Assembly (NCBI GenBank): GCA_022563685.1 | Contig: JADFMY010000003.1 | Location: 1 to 64,000, forward strand | DNA: 64,000 nt | From: Pseudomonadota bacterium | Lineage (GTDB): Bacteria; Pseudomonadota; Gammaproteobacteria; GCA-001735895 | Direction of reading: 5' to 3' | Shown: positions 1 to 8,314 of the stretch, piece by piece | Numbering within the stretch: the first letter of the stretch is position 1 | Layout of the letters: every line of letters begins with the position of its first letter | Translations under genes and position numbers: made by a program | Notes under the pieces: generated by a model | The model's input: only the letters and a program-made list of their open reading frames with translations | Databases searched by the model: none | What the model was told of the DNA's origin: nothing

Positions 1-2
1 TT

Positions 3-1109
3 GTTGCCCAGATCCAGCAACTACGCCCCGATGTCTATTTCAGTGGTATGGGTAGCGAGGAAATGAAAAAGGCCGGCGTCGATGTTTTCTTCGACTCCTC
101 GATTATCGCCGTGATGGGCATTATAGAAGTATTGAAACACTGGGGTGATATCAAACGCGCAATGTCGATCGTTAAACAGGCAATGGAACAAACGAAGCCG
201 GATTTACTGATTCTGGTTGATTACCCCGAATTCAATCTGAAAATGGCACGGCATGCGAAGTCACTGGGTATCAAAGTCCTGTTTTATATTAGCCCACAGG
301 TCTGGGCCTGGCGCCCGAAGCGCATCCATAAGATTGGGCGCTTAATCGATCACATGGCGGTGATCCTTAAATTTGAAGAATCCTATTACCAGAAAGCCAA
401 TATTCCGGTGACCTTCGTTGGGCACCCTCTGGTCGATAAGGTTATCCGCACTATACCCCGTGATCAGAAGCGCCGGCAATTAGGCCTGGATGGAAATCAG
501 CCTGTCATCGGCTTGTTCCCAGGTAGTCGTAACAGTGAAATAGAGCGCCTACTTCCACTCATGCTCGAAATCGCAGCGTCGATGCTGGCGCGAGATTCAA
601 CTCTCCGCTTTGTCATGCCGGTGGCGAATTCGCTCGACTATGACGCTATCCAGCGGCAGTGCGAACAATCATCGGCCGATATCGTCTTGACCAGGGACGA
701 TATCTACAACCTGATCCCCTGTTGCGATGCGATTGTTTCCTGTTCTGGAACGGTCACGCTCGAAATAGCTCTGCTCGGAGTACCCCTGTGTATTATTTAT
801 AAAATGTCCTGGCTGTCTTACCAGATCATGAGTCGCCTGATTACGATTCCATACGTAGGCCTCGCGAATATTGTCGCCAACCAGTCAATCGTGCGTGAGT
901 TTTTGCAGGAACACGCCTCCGTCACCAATATTAGCGCTGAAATTTTCAGGCTACTGGAAGACGATGACTACCGCAACACGATGATCCAGAACCTGTGCTT
1001 AGTGCGTGAAAATCTTGGCGAAGGTGCTGGTTCTGAGAACATGGCGAAGCTTGCCCTGTCATTTCTGCATGATTCAACACGAAAATTTTTCGATTTAAGG
1101 AAGGTCTGA
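3..1109 (+). CDS. lpxB: Lipid-A-disaccharide synthase, 5' partial
   Basis: This enzyme condenses UDP-2,3-diacylglucosamine with lipid X (2,3-diacylglucosamine-1-phosphate) to form the lipid A disaccharide at the inner face of the cytoplasmic membrane (GT19 family). The open frame runs in from the window edge: residues before the first in-window Met (position 48) already read as LpxB (LRPDVYFSGMGSEEM). Other family motifs seen are the segment FYISPQVWAWRP, the GHPLVD segment and GLFPGSRNSEI near the nucleotide-sugar site. About 368 codons are present, so only some 15 N-terminal residues are missing compared with the usual length of about 380. The final residues (RKV) and the TGA stop lie inside a mobile repeat that starts at 1099, so the native C-terminus has been replaced by element sequence. 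Confidence 0.96.
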   Translation, partial: VAQIQQLRPDVYFSGMGSEEMKKAGVDVFFDSSIIAVMGIIEVLKHWGDIKRAMSIVKQAMEQTKPDLLILVDYPEFNLKMARHAKSLGIKVLFYISPQVWAWRPKRIHKIGRLIDHMAVILKFEESYYQKANIPVTFVGHPLVDKVIRTIPRDQKRRQLGLDGNQPVIGLFPGSRNSEIERLLPLMLEIAASMLARDSTLRFVMPVANSLDYDAIQRQCEQSSADIVLTRDDIYNLIPCCDAIVSCSGTVTLEIALLGVPLCIIYKMSWLSYQIMSRLITIPYVGLANIVANQSIVREFLQEHASVTNISAEIFRLLEDDDYRNTMIQNLCLVRENLGEGAGSENMAKLALSFLHDSTRKFFDLRKV

Positions 1110-1253
1110 TTTATTCAGACCTTCCAGCAGTACACGGATGTGCTGCCAAAATCAGTGCTGTTAAAGCATTGATTTTGAGAGAAAAACGAAAATGACACTT
1201 TTCGTTTTTCGTCCTCTGAGAATTCACGGATGAATTATTCAGAGGTTCCTTAA
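1095..1253 (+). mobile_element. IS5-type MITE, copy 1 (full length)
   Basis: A 151-bp element (1099-1249) is flanked by TTAA on both sides (1095-1098 and 1250-1253). The ends are imperfect inverted repeats, GGAAGGTCTGATTTATTCA and, on the other strand, GGAACCTCTGAATAATTCA. Inside are four consecutive hairpins: AAGGTCTGA/TCAGACCTT (1101-1123), a stem around 1147-1176 (AAAATCAGTGCT...AGCATTGATTTT), a 12-bp perfect stem GAAAAACGAAAA/TTTTCGTTTTTC (1181-1210), and CCTCTGA.../...TCAGAGG (1213-1245). It encodes no transposase. The ends and the 4-bp YTAR-type duplication match what is known of the IS5 group, so mobilisation in trans by an IS5-like transposase is my inference. Confidence 0.85.
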
Positions 1254-1432
1254 ATAATATATTCGATGAGAACTTGCAATAGTCTGGCACAGCCCTTTGG
1301 GGATACCGCACAATGGCTTGCTTCCTGCTATCAAATATTGTAAAACCCTGTTTGGCATACAGTATACCAGATACTTGGGTTATGCCCTGGGTCGAACTCG
1401 ATTTATACACGTTACCTTGATGGGTCTATTCA
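1254..1432. other. Intergenic, putative promoter region of usp
   Basis: This is the part of the lpxB-usp gap not occupied by the MITE. It should contain the promoter for the universal stress gene, but I could not pick a convincing -35/-10 pair and no Shine-Dalgarno is obvious in front of ATG 1433 (TCTATTCA precedes it). A minus-strand open frame across 1111-1410 is mostly a translation of the repeat and is not supported as a gene. Confidence 0.4.
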
Positions 1433-2299
1433 ATGACAATTAAAACAATCTTGTTACCTATCCGTGAGAGCAAAATAGCGGATTCCTTAATGGAAACATC
1501 CATTAGCATGGCAATTCGCAATGATTCCCATCTCGATTTACTCTACGTACGAAACCACCCTGAACGCATGATCCCTTTTGCCACGCTTGGATTATCGGCC
1601 AGCATGCGCCGAACCATCACCGAAGCAGCCACCGAATCTGCTGCACAACAGGGAGAAGAGCTAAAACAGCGATTCCTGGCGCTATGCGAGAAGCACAGCA
1701 TGAGCGTATCGCCGCGGGGGACAGAGTTAGAAAAACCTTCGGCCGACTTCCTCATCCGTGATGGTTTACGAGACGAGCTGATTGGCAAGCATGGCCGTAT
1801 CGCCGACCTGATCATCGTACCGCAACCATTTCGCATATCGCCACCACCCAGCTCTTTTGAAGCAGCGTTACGTGAAACCGGGCGGCCGGTATTGATGGTG
1901 CCACGTGGAAAAATTTTGGTCGAAAAGGGCAAACGCCTCGCTATCGGCTGGAATTGCAGTAAAGAAGCGGCTCAAGCCATCTCTGCGGTGATGAATAATC
2001 TACAAAAAGCCGAAAAAGTCTACGTTATATGTTCCGAAAAACGCATGAAACAGCCGATTAATTCAGACGATGTTTGCGTTTACCTGCGGTGTCACGGGGT
2101 AACAACCGCCGAAACGGTTCTGTTCGACACCAAACGACAGTCACCTGGCGAGGCATTGCTTGCTAAAACACGAGAGCTCAACTGTGATCGATTAATCGTC
2201 GGGGGCTACAGTCGAGCGAAAATTCGCACTGTAATTATGGGCGGAGTGACAGGCCATCTTCTGGAACACGCAGATATACCTGTGATAATGGTGCACTGA
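1433..2299 (+). CDS. Universal stress protein, tandem UspA domains
   Basis: At 288 residues it is twice the size of a single UspA domain. Domain 1 (about 1-155) begins MTIKTILLPI and includes the typical GRIADLIIVPQP and RPVLMVPRG strands; domain 2 (about 165-288) begins KRLAIGWNCSKEA and ends GGYSRAKIRTVIMGG-VTGHLLEHADIPVIMVH. The second domain retains the G-x2-G-x9-G-(S/T) type nucleotide-binding loop, whereas the first has lost it, a common split in tandem Usp proteins. Such proteins are cytoplasmic and bind ATP or other ligands under stress; the specific role cannot be read from sequence. It stands alone, between lpxB and the convergent flavin reductase. Confidence 0.9.
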   Translation: MTIKTILLPIRESKIADSLMETSISMAIRNDSHLDLLYVRNHPERMIPFATLGLSASMRRTITEAATESAAQQGEELKQRFLALCEKHSMSVSPRGTELEKPSADFLIRDGLRDELIGKHGRIADLIIVPQPFRISPPPSSFEAALRETGRPVLMVPRGKILVEKGKRLAIGWNCSKEAAQAISAVMNNLQKAEKVYVICSEKRMKQPINSDDVCVYLRCHGVTTAETVLFDTKRQSPGEALLAKTRELNCDRLIVGGYSRAKIRTVIMGGVTGHLLEHADIPVIMVH

Positions 2300-2425
2300 T
2301 CCGATATTCAGCTGGCATGGATGTGGATGCTGTTTAATTAATAGTCGTGCCTCTCCTCTTCCTCTTCGAATTTATTTCGCAGGGGTTTTTCTTTGCTAAA
2401 CCTCTATTTTCAATATTATTGGTTT

Positions 2426-3040
2426 TCATTTCGGTCTTGGAATTTTTAATATCTCACCAAATGTCGTATATTCGTTTCCTCCCAATCTCCCTATCGGATC
2501 TACTTTTTCTGCCATCACCAGAACTCGACCTTGCGCATCGTGCTCGATAACTGCATCATCGATATACACCTGCTTTACTTCTGCGATTATCAATGCCTGG
2601 GGCGCTTTACCTATCTCGCGCAATTCGTGCAGGGTGCAGGCGTATGCGATACGGCAATCGGCAATTCGTGGTAGGCGACTACCAGGGAATTCGCAGGTTT
2701 GTAGTCCAGCTAGCTCGAGTTCAGACACTTCGCGGGGAAGTGTCGCGGAGGTTTGTGTAACAATTGGCGCCATTTCCCGATGCGCAATGTGCACAACGAA
2801 ATCTTTATTCTCCTCGATATTTAGCCTTGAATCTTTAGGTCCACCATCTGGCTTTACTCCAATTGACAACATGATCAATGGCGGATCACTGCATATTGCA
2901 TTGAAATAAGAAAAGGGGGCCAGGTTGTAACTTGCATTTGGATTTTTCGACAGCACCCAGGCTACGGGTCGCGGCATCAGGGTTTGAATCATGGTAAAAT
3001 AGACCTTCGCCGGACTCAGAGTATCAAAGGAAATAATCAT
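2426..3040 (-). CDS. Flavin reductase-like FMN-binding split-barrel protein
   Basis: The 204-residue protein has the features of the flavin reductase/DIM6-NTAB family: LMPRPVAWVLSKN near the start, NLAPFSYFNAICSDPPLIMLSIG (residues about 38-60), and the NFVVHIAHREM-type segment after it. Members bind FMN and either reduce flavin for a partner monooxygenase or act as oxidoreductases in their own right. The start is supported by an AGGAG about 10 bases upstream of ATG. It is the last gene of the minus-strand cluster headed by the TctCBA transporter, 42 bp after the P-loop gene, so it is probably cotranscribed. The substrate is unknown. Confidence 0.85.
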   Translation of the reverse strand: MIISFDTLSPAKVYFTMIQTLMPRPVAWVLSKNPNASYNLAPFSYFNAICSDPPLIMLSIGVKPDGGPKDSRLNIEENKDFVVHIAHREMAPIVTQTSATLPREVSELELAGLQTCEFPGSRLPRIADCRIAYACTLHELREIGKAPQALIIAEVKQVYIDDAVIEHDAQGRVLVMAEKVDPIGRLGGNEYTTFGEILKIPRPK

Positions 3041-3082
3041 CAGCTATATTCTCCTGTAAAGGCACATTTGTAAGAGGGCTTT

Positions 3083-4888
3083 TCAGCCTTTTTTGCTCAA
3101 AGCTCCCATAATATGACGACGCGCCTCCGACGAAATAGCTCTTGCGGGCTCGTGTGAGACCTGCTGAATGTCCGCTAAAAGACCTGGAGCTATGGCTTCG
3201 AAACCTGCATTGGCGTTTTTATCCTTAAGGATTCGATACATCAGCTCAGGATCTAACCAACACATTCTGCCAGCTTCCATGCAGGCGTATACCTGCTCAG
3301 ATTCCCGATCGACAAAATTTATTTTAGTAATTTTTTGGGCACATTGAATTAGGAATTCCGAATTTGATTTGACATTCAAATCACACTCTTTCGAGTAAAC
3401 CTCCGCTGGGCTGTGGGCATTAATATTTATCCTGGTGTAACGTACGATATCGAGCATACATTTAAAATCGAGAATATACATTTCACCGTTTAAACCAAAA
3501 GCAATGGTTCGCGGTTTCTGTCCATTCGCTACACTGTTATCAAGAAATTCGTAGAAGACTTTCTTGTCTTTGCGTAGTACCCAGGTGAAAAACAGAACCG
3601 GCATACCTTTAAAGGCTTCAATGTTGTGATCCAGCAAGTCGTCGACCGCTTTGAAGCGCCCAACCTGCAGTCCGCGTTTCCAGGCACGTTCCACGGTAGC
3701 CTCAGGCGGGGTTACCATAAAGGTCAGATATATTATATGTCCAAAGCGTGTCAGTAAATTGCTACCTTTTTCGGTATCGCGTCCGGGTGCAAAACTGTCG
3801 AATCGAAATCGATCAATTAATAAGTGCGATATGCCATCCTGTTCTGCCTTTGCGCTGATATAACGATCGAGCTTTTGATCGATGATCGGAATCTCATCGC
3901 CAGCAAGCGTTCCGGCATATTTATAGGCAGGCCCCAGGGAATCGTAATCGAGCAGGTATTTACGCCAGATGTCAGGGCTGATCAACGCAAACTCCTGCCA
4001 ATTGAGACCCAATTTTTCAGTCTGCTTTTGCTGCCTTGGGCGCATCGTGCTTTTACCCGATGCTGATGCGCCTTTAATGTTTATTACGATCGGTTCTGTT
4101 TGAGGTGGTAGTAAACTATAACCCTCCCGGGCAGCCGCCTCAGTGATGTAGGGCGCAATAAGCTCGCCGATTAATTCACTGCCATACTCGTTGCAGGCAA
4201 ACCCGGTTACCAGGGATTTTAATAACGACCTGTCACCTACTAGGCGGCCGTGCTTGACGATTATTGCTTTGGAGACCTTCACCAGAGACTGGTACAGCAC
4301 CTCCGACTGCCGATCGCCATCGGCTTCAGCTTTTATTCTCCAGTCTGAAAGAATGCGCTGATCGCGCATCTCAACTGATTCAATCGGCTCGGTGTTTGTC
4401 TTCCTGCCACCCAGTTTAAAAAATTTGGTAAGACTGAATCCGCTTTGCCCCTGTTCAGTTCTAGTGGCTTTGTCAAATAAATTGTCGTCCAGTTCCTGCT
4501 CAACCAGGGATTCTATTTGCTTCTTTAGCTGGTAGAAACGCATTATAATCTCATCCAGCGCCTGTTCGATATAGTCAGACAAAATAGTGGCGACTACCTT
4601 TCGGAAATTTACCCCCAGGTCTTCATACTTTGATCCATCGGAGATAAATATATCGGCAGAGACACGGATGAGTAGCTCGTGAACAACCAGTCTTTCGGGA
4701 CGAAAGAAAACAAGCTGCTGAATGGGAAGTCCGGTGAAATCACTTAATTCAGCAACGGTTTCAATACTGGAAAACATATTTTCCGGGCGAAAAAGAGTTG
4801 AGAGGGGCAAATACTTTGGTGGCAATATAGACTGTATGCCTGGATTCCAGGGGCCCTCATCCATTTCCACTTGTTGCGTGGTAGTCAT
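3083..4888 (-). CDS. Large P-loop (zeta-toxin/UAGPK-like kinase) protein of unknown function
   Basis: A 601-residue soluble protein that I do not recognise as a named family. The N-terminal ~260 residues are mixed helical with no clear motif. A nucleotide-binding domain starts near residue 270: PIVINIKGASASGKST is a textbook Walker A, followed by SPDIWRKYLLDY and HLLIDRFRFDSF, an arrangement resembling zeta-toxin/UDP-GlcNAc-kinase-like P-loop kinases. The C-terminal ~150 residues contain FGLNGEMYILDFKCMLDIVRYTRI and two cysteine-bearing stretches. No membrane segment or signal is seen. It sits 6 bp after the PanE-like gene and 42 bp before the flavin reductase, so it is within the operon. The phosphoryl acceptor cannot be deduced and a toxin role is unlikely given size and context. 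Confidence 0.6.
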   Translation of the reverse strand: MTTTQQVEMDEGPWNPGIQSILPPKYLPLSTLFRPENMFSSIETVAELSDFTGLPIQQLVFFRPERLVVHELLIRVSADIFISDGSKYEDLGVNFRKVVATILSDYIEQALDEIIMRFYQLKKQIESLVEQELDDNLFDKATRTEQGQSGFSLTKFFKLGGRKTNTEPIESVEMRDQRILSDWRIKAEADGDRQSEVLYQSLVKVSKAIIVKHGRLVGDRSLLKSLVTGFACNEYGSELIGELIAPYITEAAAREGYSLLPPQTEPIVINIKGASASGKSTMRPRQQKQTEKLGLNWQEFALISPDIWRKYLLDYDSLGPAYKYAGTLAGDEIPIIDQKLDRYISAKAEQDGISHLLIDRFRFDSFAPGRDTEKGSNLLTRFGHIIYLTFMVTPPEATVERAWKRGLQVGRFKAVDDLLDHNIEAFKGMPVLFFTWVLRKDKKVFYEFLDNSVANGQKPRTIAFGLNGEMYILDFKCMLDIVRYTRININAHSPAEVYSKECDLNVKSNSEFLIQCAQKITKINFVDRESEQVYACMEAGRMCWLDPELMYRILKDKNANAGFEAIAPGLLADIQQVSHEPARAISSEARRHIMGALSKKG

Positions 4889-4894
4889 TCCAGC

Positions 4895-5899
4895 TTAGAT
4901 AGAGCGTTCTTTAATATAAACAGACTCTTGCTGAATTTTTCTATTCAGCAGGCTTGCACAGGCATACAACGCCTTTAACGTTGGTGTTTCAACCCCGGTC
5001 ATTTCGCCCAGTTCGATGACGACACCGAGCATCCCATCGATTTCAAGCGGCTTACCCGCTTCGACATCCTGCAACATCGAAGTCTTATGCCTGCCGACAA
5101 CCTCAGCACCTTCAATACGCCTTGCAATTGTCACCCGAAAAGAGGCACCCAGGCGTTCGGCGATCTGTTGCGCTTCGCTCATCATAGTCGTTACGAGATC
5201 ACGAGTCAGCGGATACTGGCAAATATCAACCAGGGTAGAATGACTCAAAGCACTAATTGGATTAAAGCTAAGATTACCCCAGAGTTTCAGCCAAATTTCA
5301 GAGCGGATGTCGGTTAGCACGCGAGATTTGAAACCGGCTTCCGTGAATAGCTCGGACACCATTTTGAGGCGATCTGACTCACTACCATCAAGTTCGCCAA
5401 CGGGGAAGCGATCACCCTCGACGTGCTCAATCACTCCCGGTTGTGAAATCATCGCCGCCGGATAGGCGACACAGCCAATAATTCGCTTTGGGTCGATACC
5501 GTTTGCGAGCACACCGCCAGGATCGACGGTTTCCACAATACGATTTTCATACTCGCCACCATTTCCCTGAAAATACCACCATGGAATACCGTTCTGCAAG
5601 GCTACCATTACCGTGTCCGGACCAAACAGGGTTTTTAAATCATCGATAACAGGTGCAATCTGGTGAGCTTTCAGGGCTAGCAATATTACATCCTGGAGCC
5701 CACACTCGGTCATGTCGTTAGTCGCAAACACATTGCGAACACAGCTTTCTTCACTGTTTTGGCGTAAGCTTAAGCCGTTCTCCTTTATCGCAGCGAGGTG
5801 TGGGCCACGAGCTATCAATGACACTTCGTGTCCTTGTTCGGCGATTCGAACCCCCATGTAGCCACCAATTGCACCAGCACCAACAACACATACTTTCAT
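4895..5899 (-). CDS. 2-dehydropantoate 2-reductase-family (ApbA/PanE) oxidoreductase
   Basis: This is an NADPH-dependent ketopantoate reductase-like enzyme. The N-terminus MKVCVVGAGAIGGYMG is the dinucleotide-binding loop; ILLALKAHQI carries the family lysine and KLWGNLSFNPISALSHSTL is the conserved C-domain helix. I start it at this internal ATG (334 residues) rather than nine codons upstream, because the family normally begins right at the glycine loop; neither start has a clear Shine-Dalgarno. PanE homologues outside pan operons often reduce other 2-keto acids, and here the gene lies in an oxalate/acyl-CoA cluster, so a role in pantothenate synthesis should not be assumed. An inverted repeat ACCGGC/GCCGGT lies just upstream at about 5918-5936. 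Confidence 0.85.
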   Translation of the reverse strand: MKVCVVGAGAIGGYMGVRIAEQGHEVSLIARGPHLAAIKENGLSLRQNSEESCVRNVFATNDMTECGLQDVILLALKAHQIAPVIDDLKTLFGPDTVMVALQNGIPWWYFQGNGGEYENRIVETVDPGGVLANGIDPKRIIGCVAYPAAMISQPGVIEHVEGDRFPVGELDGSESDRLKMVSELFTEAGFKSRVLTDIRSEIWLKLWGNLSFNPISALSHSTLVDICQYPLTRDLVTTMMSEAQQIAERLGASFRVTIARRIEGAEVVGRHKTSMLQDVEAGKPLEIDGMLGVVIELGEMTGVETPTLKALYACASLLNRKIQQESVYIKERSI

Positions 5900-6030
5900 G
5901 ATAAAAAGTTCAAATATTACCGGCATTAGGGCCGGTATAATTAATAATAATTCGATTGATTAGGGGAAGAGAATTCGCCCCGCTAAATAATCCCGAAAAC
6001 TGAGGAAACAACCCTCCCGGCCAGGCTCTC

Positions 6031-6951
6031 CTAGGTCCCTAACTTCACCCCGGTTTCAAGTCCATTCGATGCCGCGTATTCTGCGGCACTAATCTTGCCT
6101 TCCCCGGCCGGGCGTACCCGCGAAATTAATATACCACCATCATCACCCGCAGATACAAGAATTCCCGCATCGCTTACTTCAGCTACGGTACCGGCTTCTC
6201 CGTTAACCGATTCAGTTTTTCGAGCATCGTATATTTGCACGCTTACACCATCGACAGTGCTCCAGGCTCCTGGCTGAGGATTTGCTGCTCGAATTGTGTT
6301 GTAAATATCCTGGGCGGATTTACTCCAGTCAATCTCTACCTGTGCTTTACCAAACCAGGATTCATAGCTGCCCTCGTCGAGGTTTTGCGCTTGTTTGGGG
6401 GCAGTGCCCGCTTTAACCAGATCGAGTGATTCAATCATCGCATCTACACCCATAGGGAATAATTTATTGAAGTAGACATCCCCCAGAGTATCGTCTGGCC
6501 CTATATCACACTCTTTCTGCATTAAAATTGGGCCTTCGTCCAGCCCTGCATTAGGCCAGAATATCGTTAACCCGGTGCGTGTGGCGCCCATCGCAATCGG
6601 CCAGTTTATCGATGAGGGTCCGCGGTGCATTGGTAATAACGAAGGGTGATATTGAAAGGAGCCAAGCCTGGGGGCATCCAGTACTGACTCGGGTACCAAT
6701 AACAAAACGTAAGCCATGATGCAGATATCTGCTTCAAAGGATTGCATCAACTCAAGTGATTCAGGCGTTTTCCATGATGCGGGTTGGTGAACCGGCAAGC
6801 CTTTTTCCAGAGCCAGTTGTTTCAATGGATCTAGTGGTTTACCCTCTTTATCGGGTGCCGTGCAAATTGCAACAATATTTTCACCACGTTCGAGCAGACG
6901 TTCGAGAACCGCTTTCCCAAATGTTTGTTGCCCATGAACTACTATACGCAT
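6031..6951 (-). CDS. Formyltransferase (Fmt / formyl-THF hydrolase-domain family)
   Basis: The N-terminal ~200 residues form a formyltransferase domain with the signature HPSLLPMHRGPSSINW (catalytic His and Asn region) and LDEGPIL containing the conserved Asp; the C-terminal ~100 residues (IDWSKSAQDIYNTIRAANPQPGAWS) match the Fmt C-terminal OB-type domain. The pattern is closer to the hydrolase domain of 10-formyl-THF dehydrogenase than to housekeeping methionyl-tRNA formyltransferase. The ATG at 6951 is preferred to the GTG at 6957: a GAGG lies 7 bases before the ATG and would abut the GTG. It lies 25 bp after the formyl-CoA:oxalate CoA-transferase gene, so the chemistry probably concerns formyl groups: either hydrolysis of formyl-THF or exchange between formyl-CoA and folate. 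That is inference. Confidence 0.85.
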   Translation of the reverse strand: MRIVVHGQQTFGKAVLERLLERGENIVAICTAPDKEGKPLDPLKQLALEKGLPVHQPASWKTPESLELMQSFEADICIMAYVLLLVPESVLDAPRLGSFQYHPSLLPMHRGPSSINWPIAMGATRTGLTIFWPNAGLDEGPILMQKECDIGPDDTLGDVYFNKLFPMGVDAMIESLDLVKAGTAPKQAQNLDEGSYESWFGKAQVEIDWSKSAQDIYNTIRAANPQPGAWSTVDGVSVQIYDARKTESVNGEAGTVAEVSDAGILVSAGDDGGILISRVRPAGEGKISAAEYAASNGLETGVKLGT

Positions 6952-6976
6952 ATCCACACCTCATTATATTTGTTAG

Positions 6977-8227
6977 CTATACCGCGCCCGATTCCTTTAT
7001 CTCGGCAATTTCGTCCACACTATACTCCAGCACTTCAGCCAGGATTTCTTCAGTGTGTTCGCCAAGCAACGGTGAACGAGTGACTTCGACCTCGGTGTCT
7101 GAAAGCTTGATCGGGCACCCAACGGTCAAATAACTTCCGCGTTGCGGATGCTCAACTTCGACGATAGTGCCAGTTTCACGCAATGAGGGTTCCTCGGCAA
7201 TCTCTTTCATTGAAAGAATCGGGCCAACCGGAATATCAAGCGGGTTACATATATCCATTACTTCGAATTTGGTTTTAGTCATGGTCCAGGCTTCGATTGC
7301 GCCAAATATCTCGTTTAGCCGAGTCAACCGTGCAGGAGGTGTTGCATAATCCGGATGCTCCTTCCATTCCGGTTTTCCAATAACGCCACAGATTTTCTGC
7401 CAGACCGCAACCTGGGTAATAAAATAGGTATAAGCATTGGGATCGCTCTCCCAACCCTTGCACTTGAGAATTCGACCGGGTTGCCCGCCACCAGAGTCAT
7501 TCGCGGCACGTGGCGTTGCATCGCCAAACTCGATGCCTTCACCGAATTGCGAATATTCCTTGAGTGGGCCGTGTTGAAGTCGTTGCTGATCACGTAGTTT
7601 AACCCGACACAAGTTGAGCACCCCGTCCTGCATTGCCGCGAGTACGCGTTGTCCACGCCCTGTTTTTTCGCGTTGCAGCAAGGCGGCCGTGATACCCAAT
7701 GCCAGATTCAAACCAGTTCCGGAATCACCAATCTGGGCTCCAGTTACTATCGGGACATCATCGCGAAAGCCAGTCGTCGATGCTGCCCCACCAACGCACT
7801 GTGCGACGTTTTCATACACCTTACAGTTTTCATAGGGTCCGGGCCCAAATCCTTTGATTGAAGCCATGATCATTCGAGGGTTCAACTCCTGTATACGTTC
7901 CCAGCCAAAACCCATTCGATCGAGCGCTCCAGGCGCAAAATTTTCTACCAGCACATCACACTTTTTCACCAGGCGTTCCAGCACTCGCTTACCGGTTTCG
8001 CTTTTGGAATTGAGTGTCAACGAGCGTTTGTTGTGGTTGAGCATGGTGAAGTAGAGGCTATCGGCGCCTTCCACATCGACTAATTGCTTTCTCGTAGCAT
8101 CACCCACCCCCGGGCGTTCTACCTTGATAACATCTGCGCCCAACCAGGCTAATAATTGCGTGCAGGTAGGCCCAGACTGGACGTGTGTGAAGTCCAGTAT
8201 TCTGATGCCATCGAGTGCTTTTGACAT
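6977..8227 (-). CDS. frc: Formyl-CoA:oxalate CoA-transferase
   Basis: Class III CoA-transferase that moves CoA from formyl-CoA to oxalate. It has exactly the length of E. coli Frc/YfdW (416) and matches it throughout from memory: [18 protein letters not shown] (includes the active-site Gln), [27 protein letters not shown] with catalytic Asp at residue 168 (Asp169 in E. coli), the Gly-rich loop (SGGGQPG here, GGGGQPG in E. coli) and [14 protein letters not shown]. The GTN-terminal start has AGAGGT about 6 bases upstream. It follows the ThDP enzyme by 87 bp and precedes a formyltransferase by 25 bp. Frc is usually paired with oxalyl-CoA decarboxylase, which supports reading the ThDP enzyme as the decarboxylase or a related lyase. 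Confidence 0.93.
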   Translation of the reverse strand: MSKALDGIRILDFTHVQSGPTCTQLLAWLGADVIKVERPGVGDATRKQLVDVEGADSLYFTMLNHNKRSLTLNSKSETGKRVLERLVKKCDVLVENFAPGALDRMGFGWERIQELNPRMIMASIKGFGPGPYENCKVYENVAQCVGGAASTTGFRDDVPIVTGAQIGDSGTGLNLALGITAALLQREKTGRGQRVLAAMQDGVLNLCRVKLRDQQRLQHGPLKEYSQFGEGIEFGDATPRAANDSGGGQPGRILKCKGWESDPNAYTYFITQVAVWQKICGVIGKPEWKEHPDYATPPARLTRLNEIFGAIEAWTMTKTKFEVMDICNPLDIPVGPILSMKEIAEEPSLRETGTIVEVEHPQRGSYLTVGCPIKLSDTEVEVTRSPLLGEHTEEILAEVLEYSVDEIAEIKESGAV

Positions 8228-8314
8228 TGTTTACCTCTGTAAAATTGACTATGCCTGGGTGAAAAGATCGCCAGTTGTGCCTGCTCCTGGACCATTTCTC
8301 ACCAATAAAATAAG

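Noticed and set aside
1111-1410. 99-codon minus-strand frame after lpxB
   Set aside because: About half of it is translation of the MITE, and the equivalent frame at 14341-14589 arises from copy 2; the rest has no recognisable features.
3083-4888. Reading the P-loop protein as a toxin of a toxin-antitoxin pair
   Set aside because: It is much larger than zeta toxins, there is no small antitoxin gene next to it, and it is embedded in a metabolic operon.
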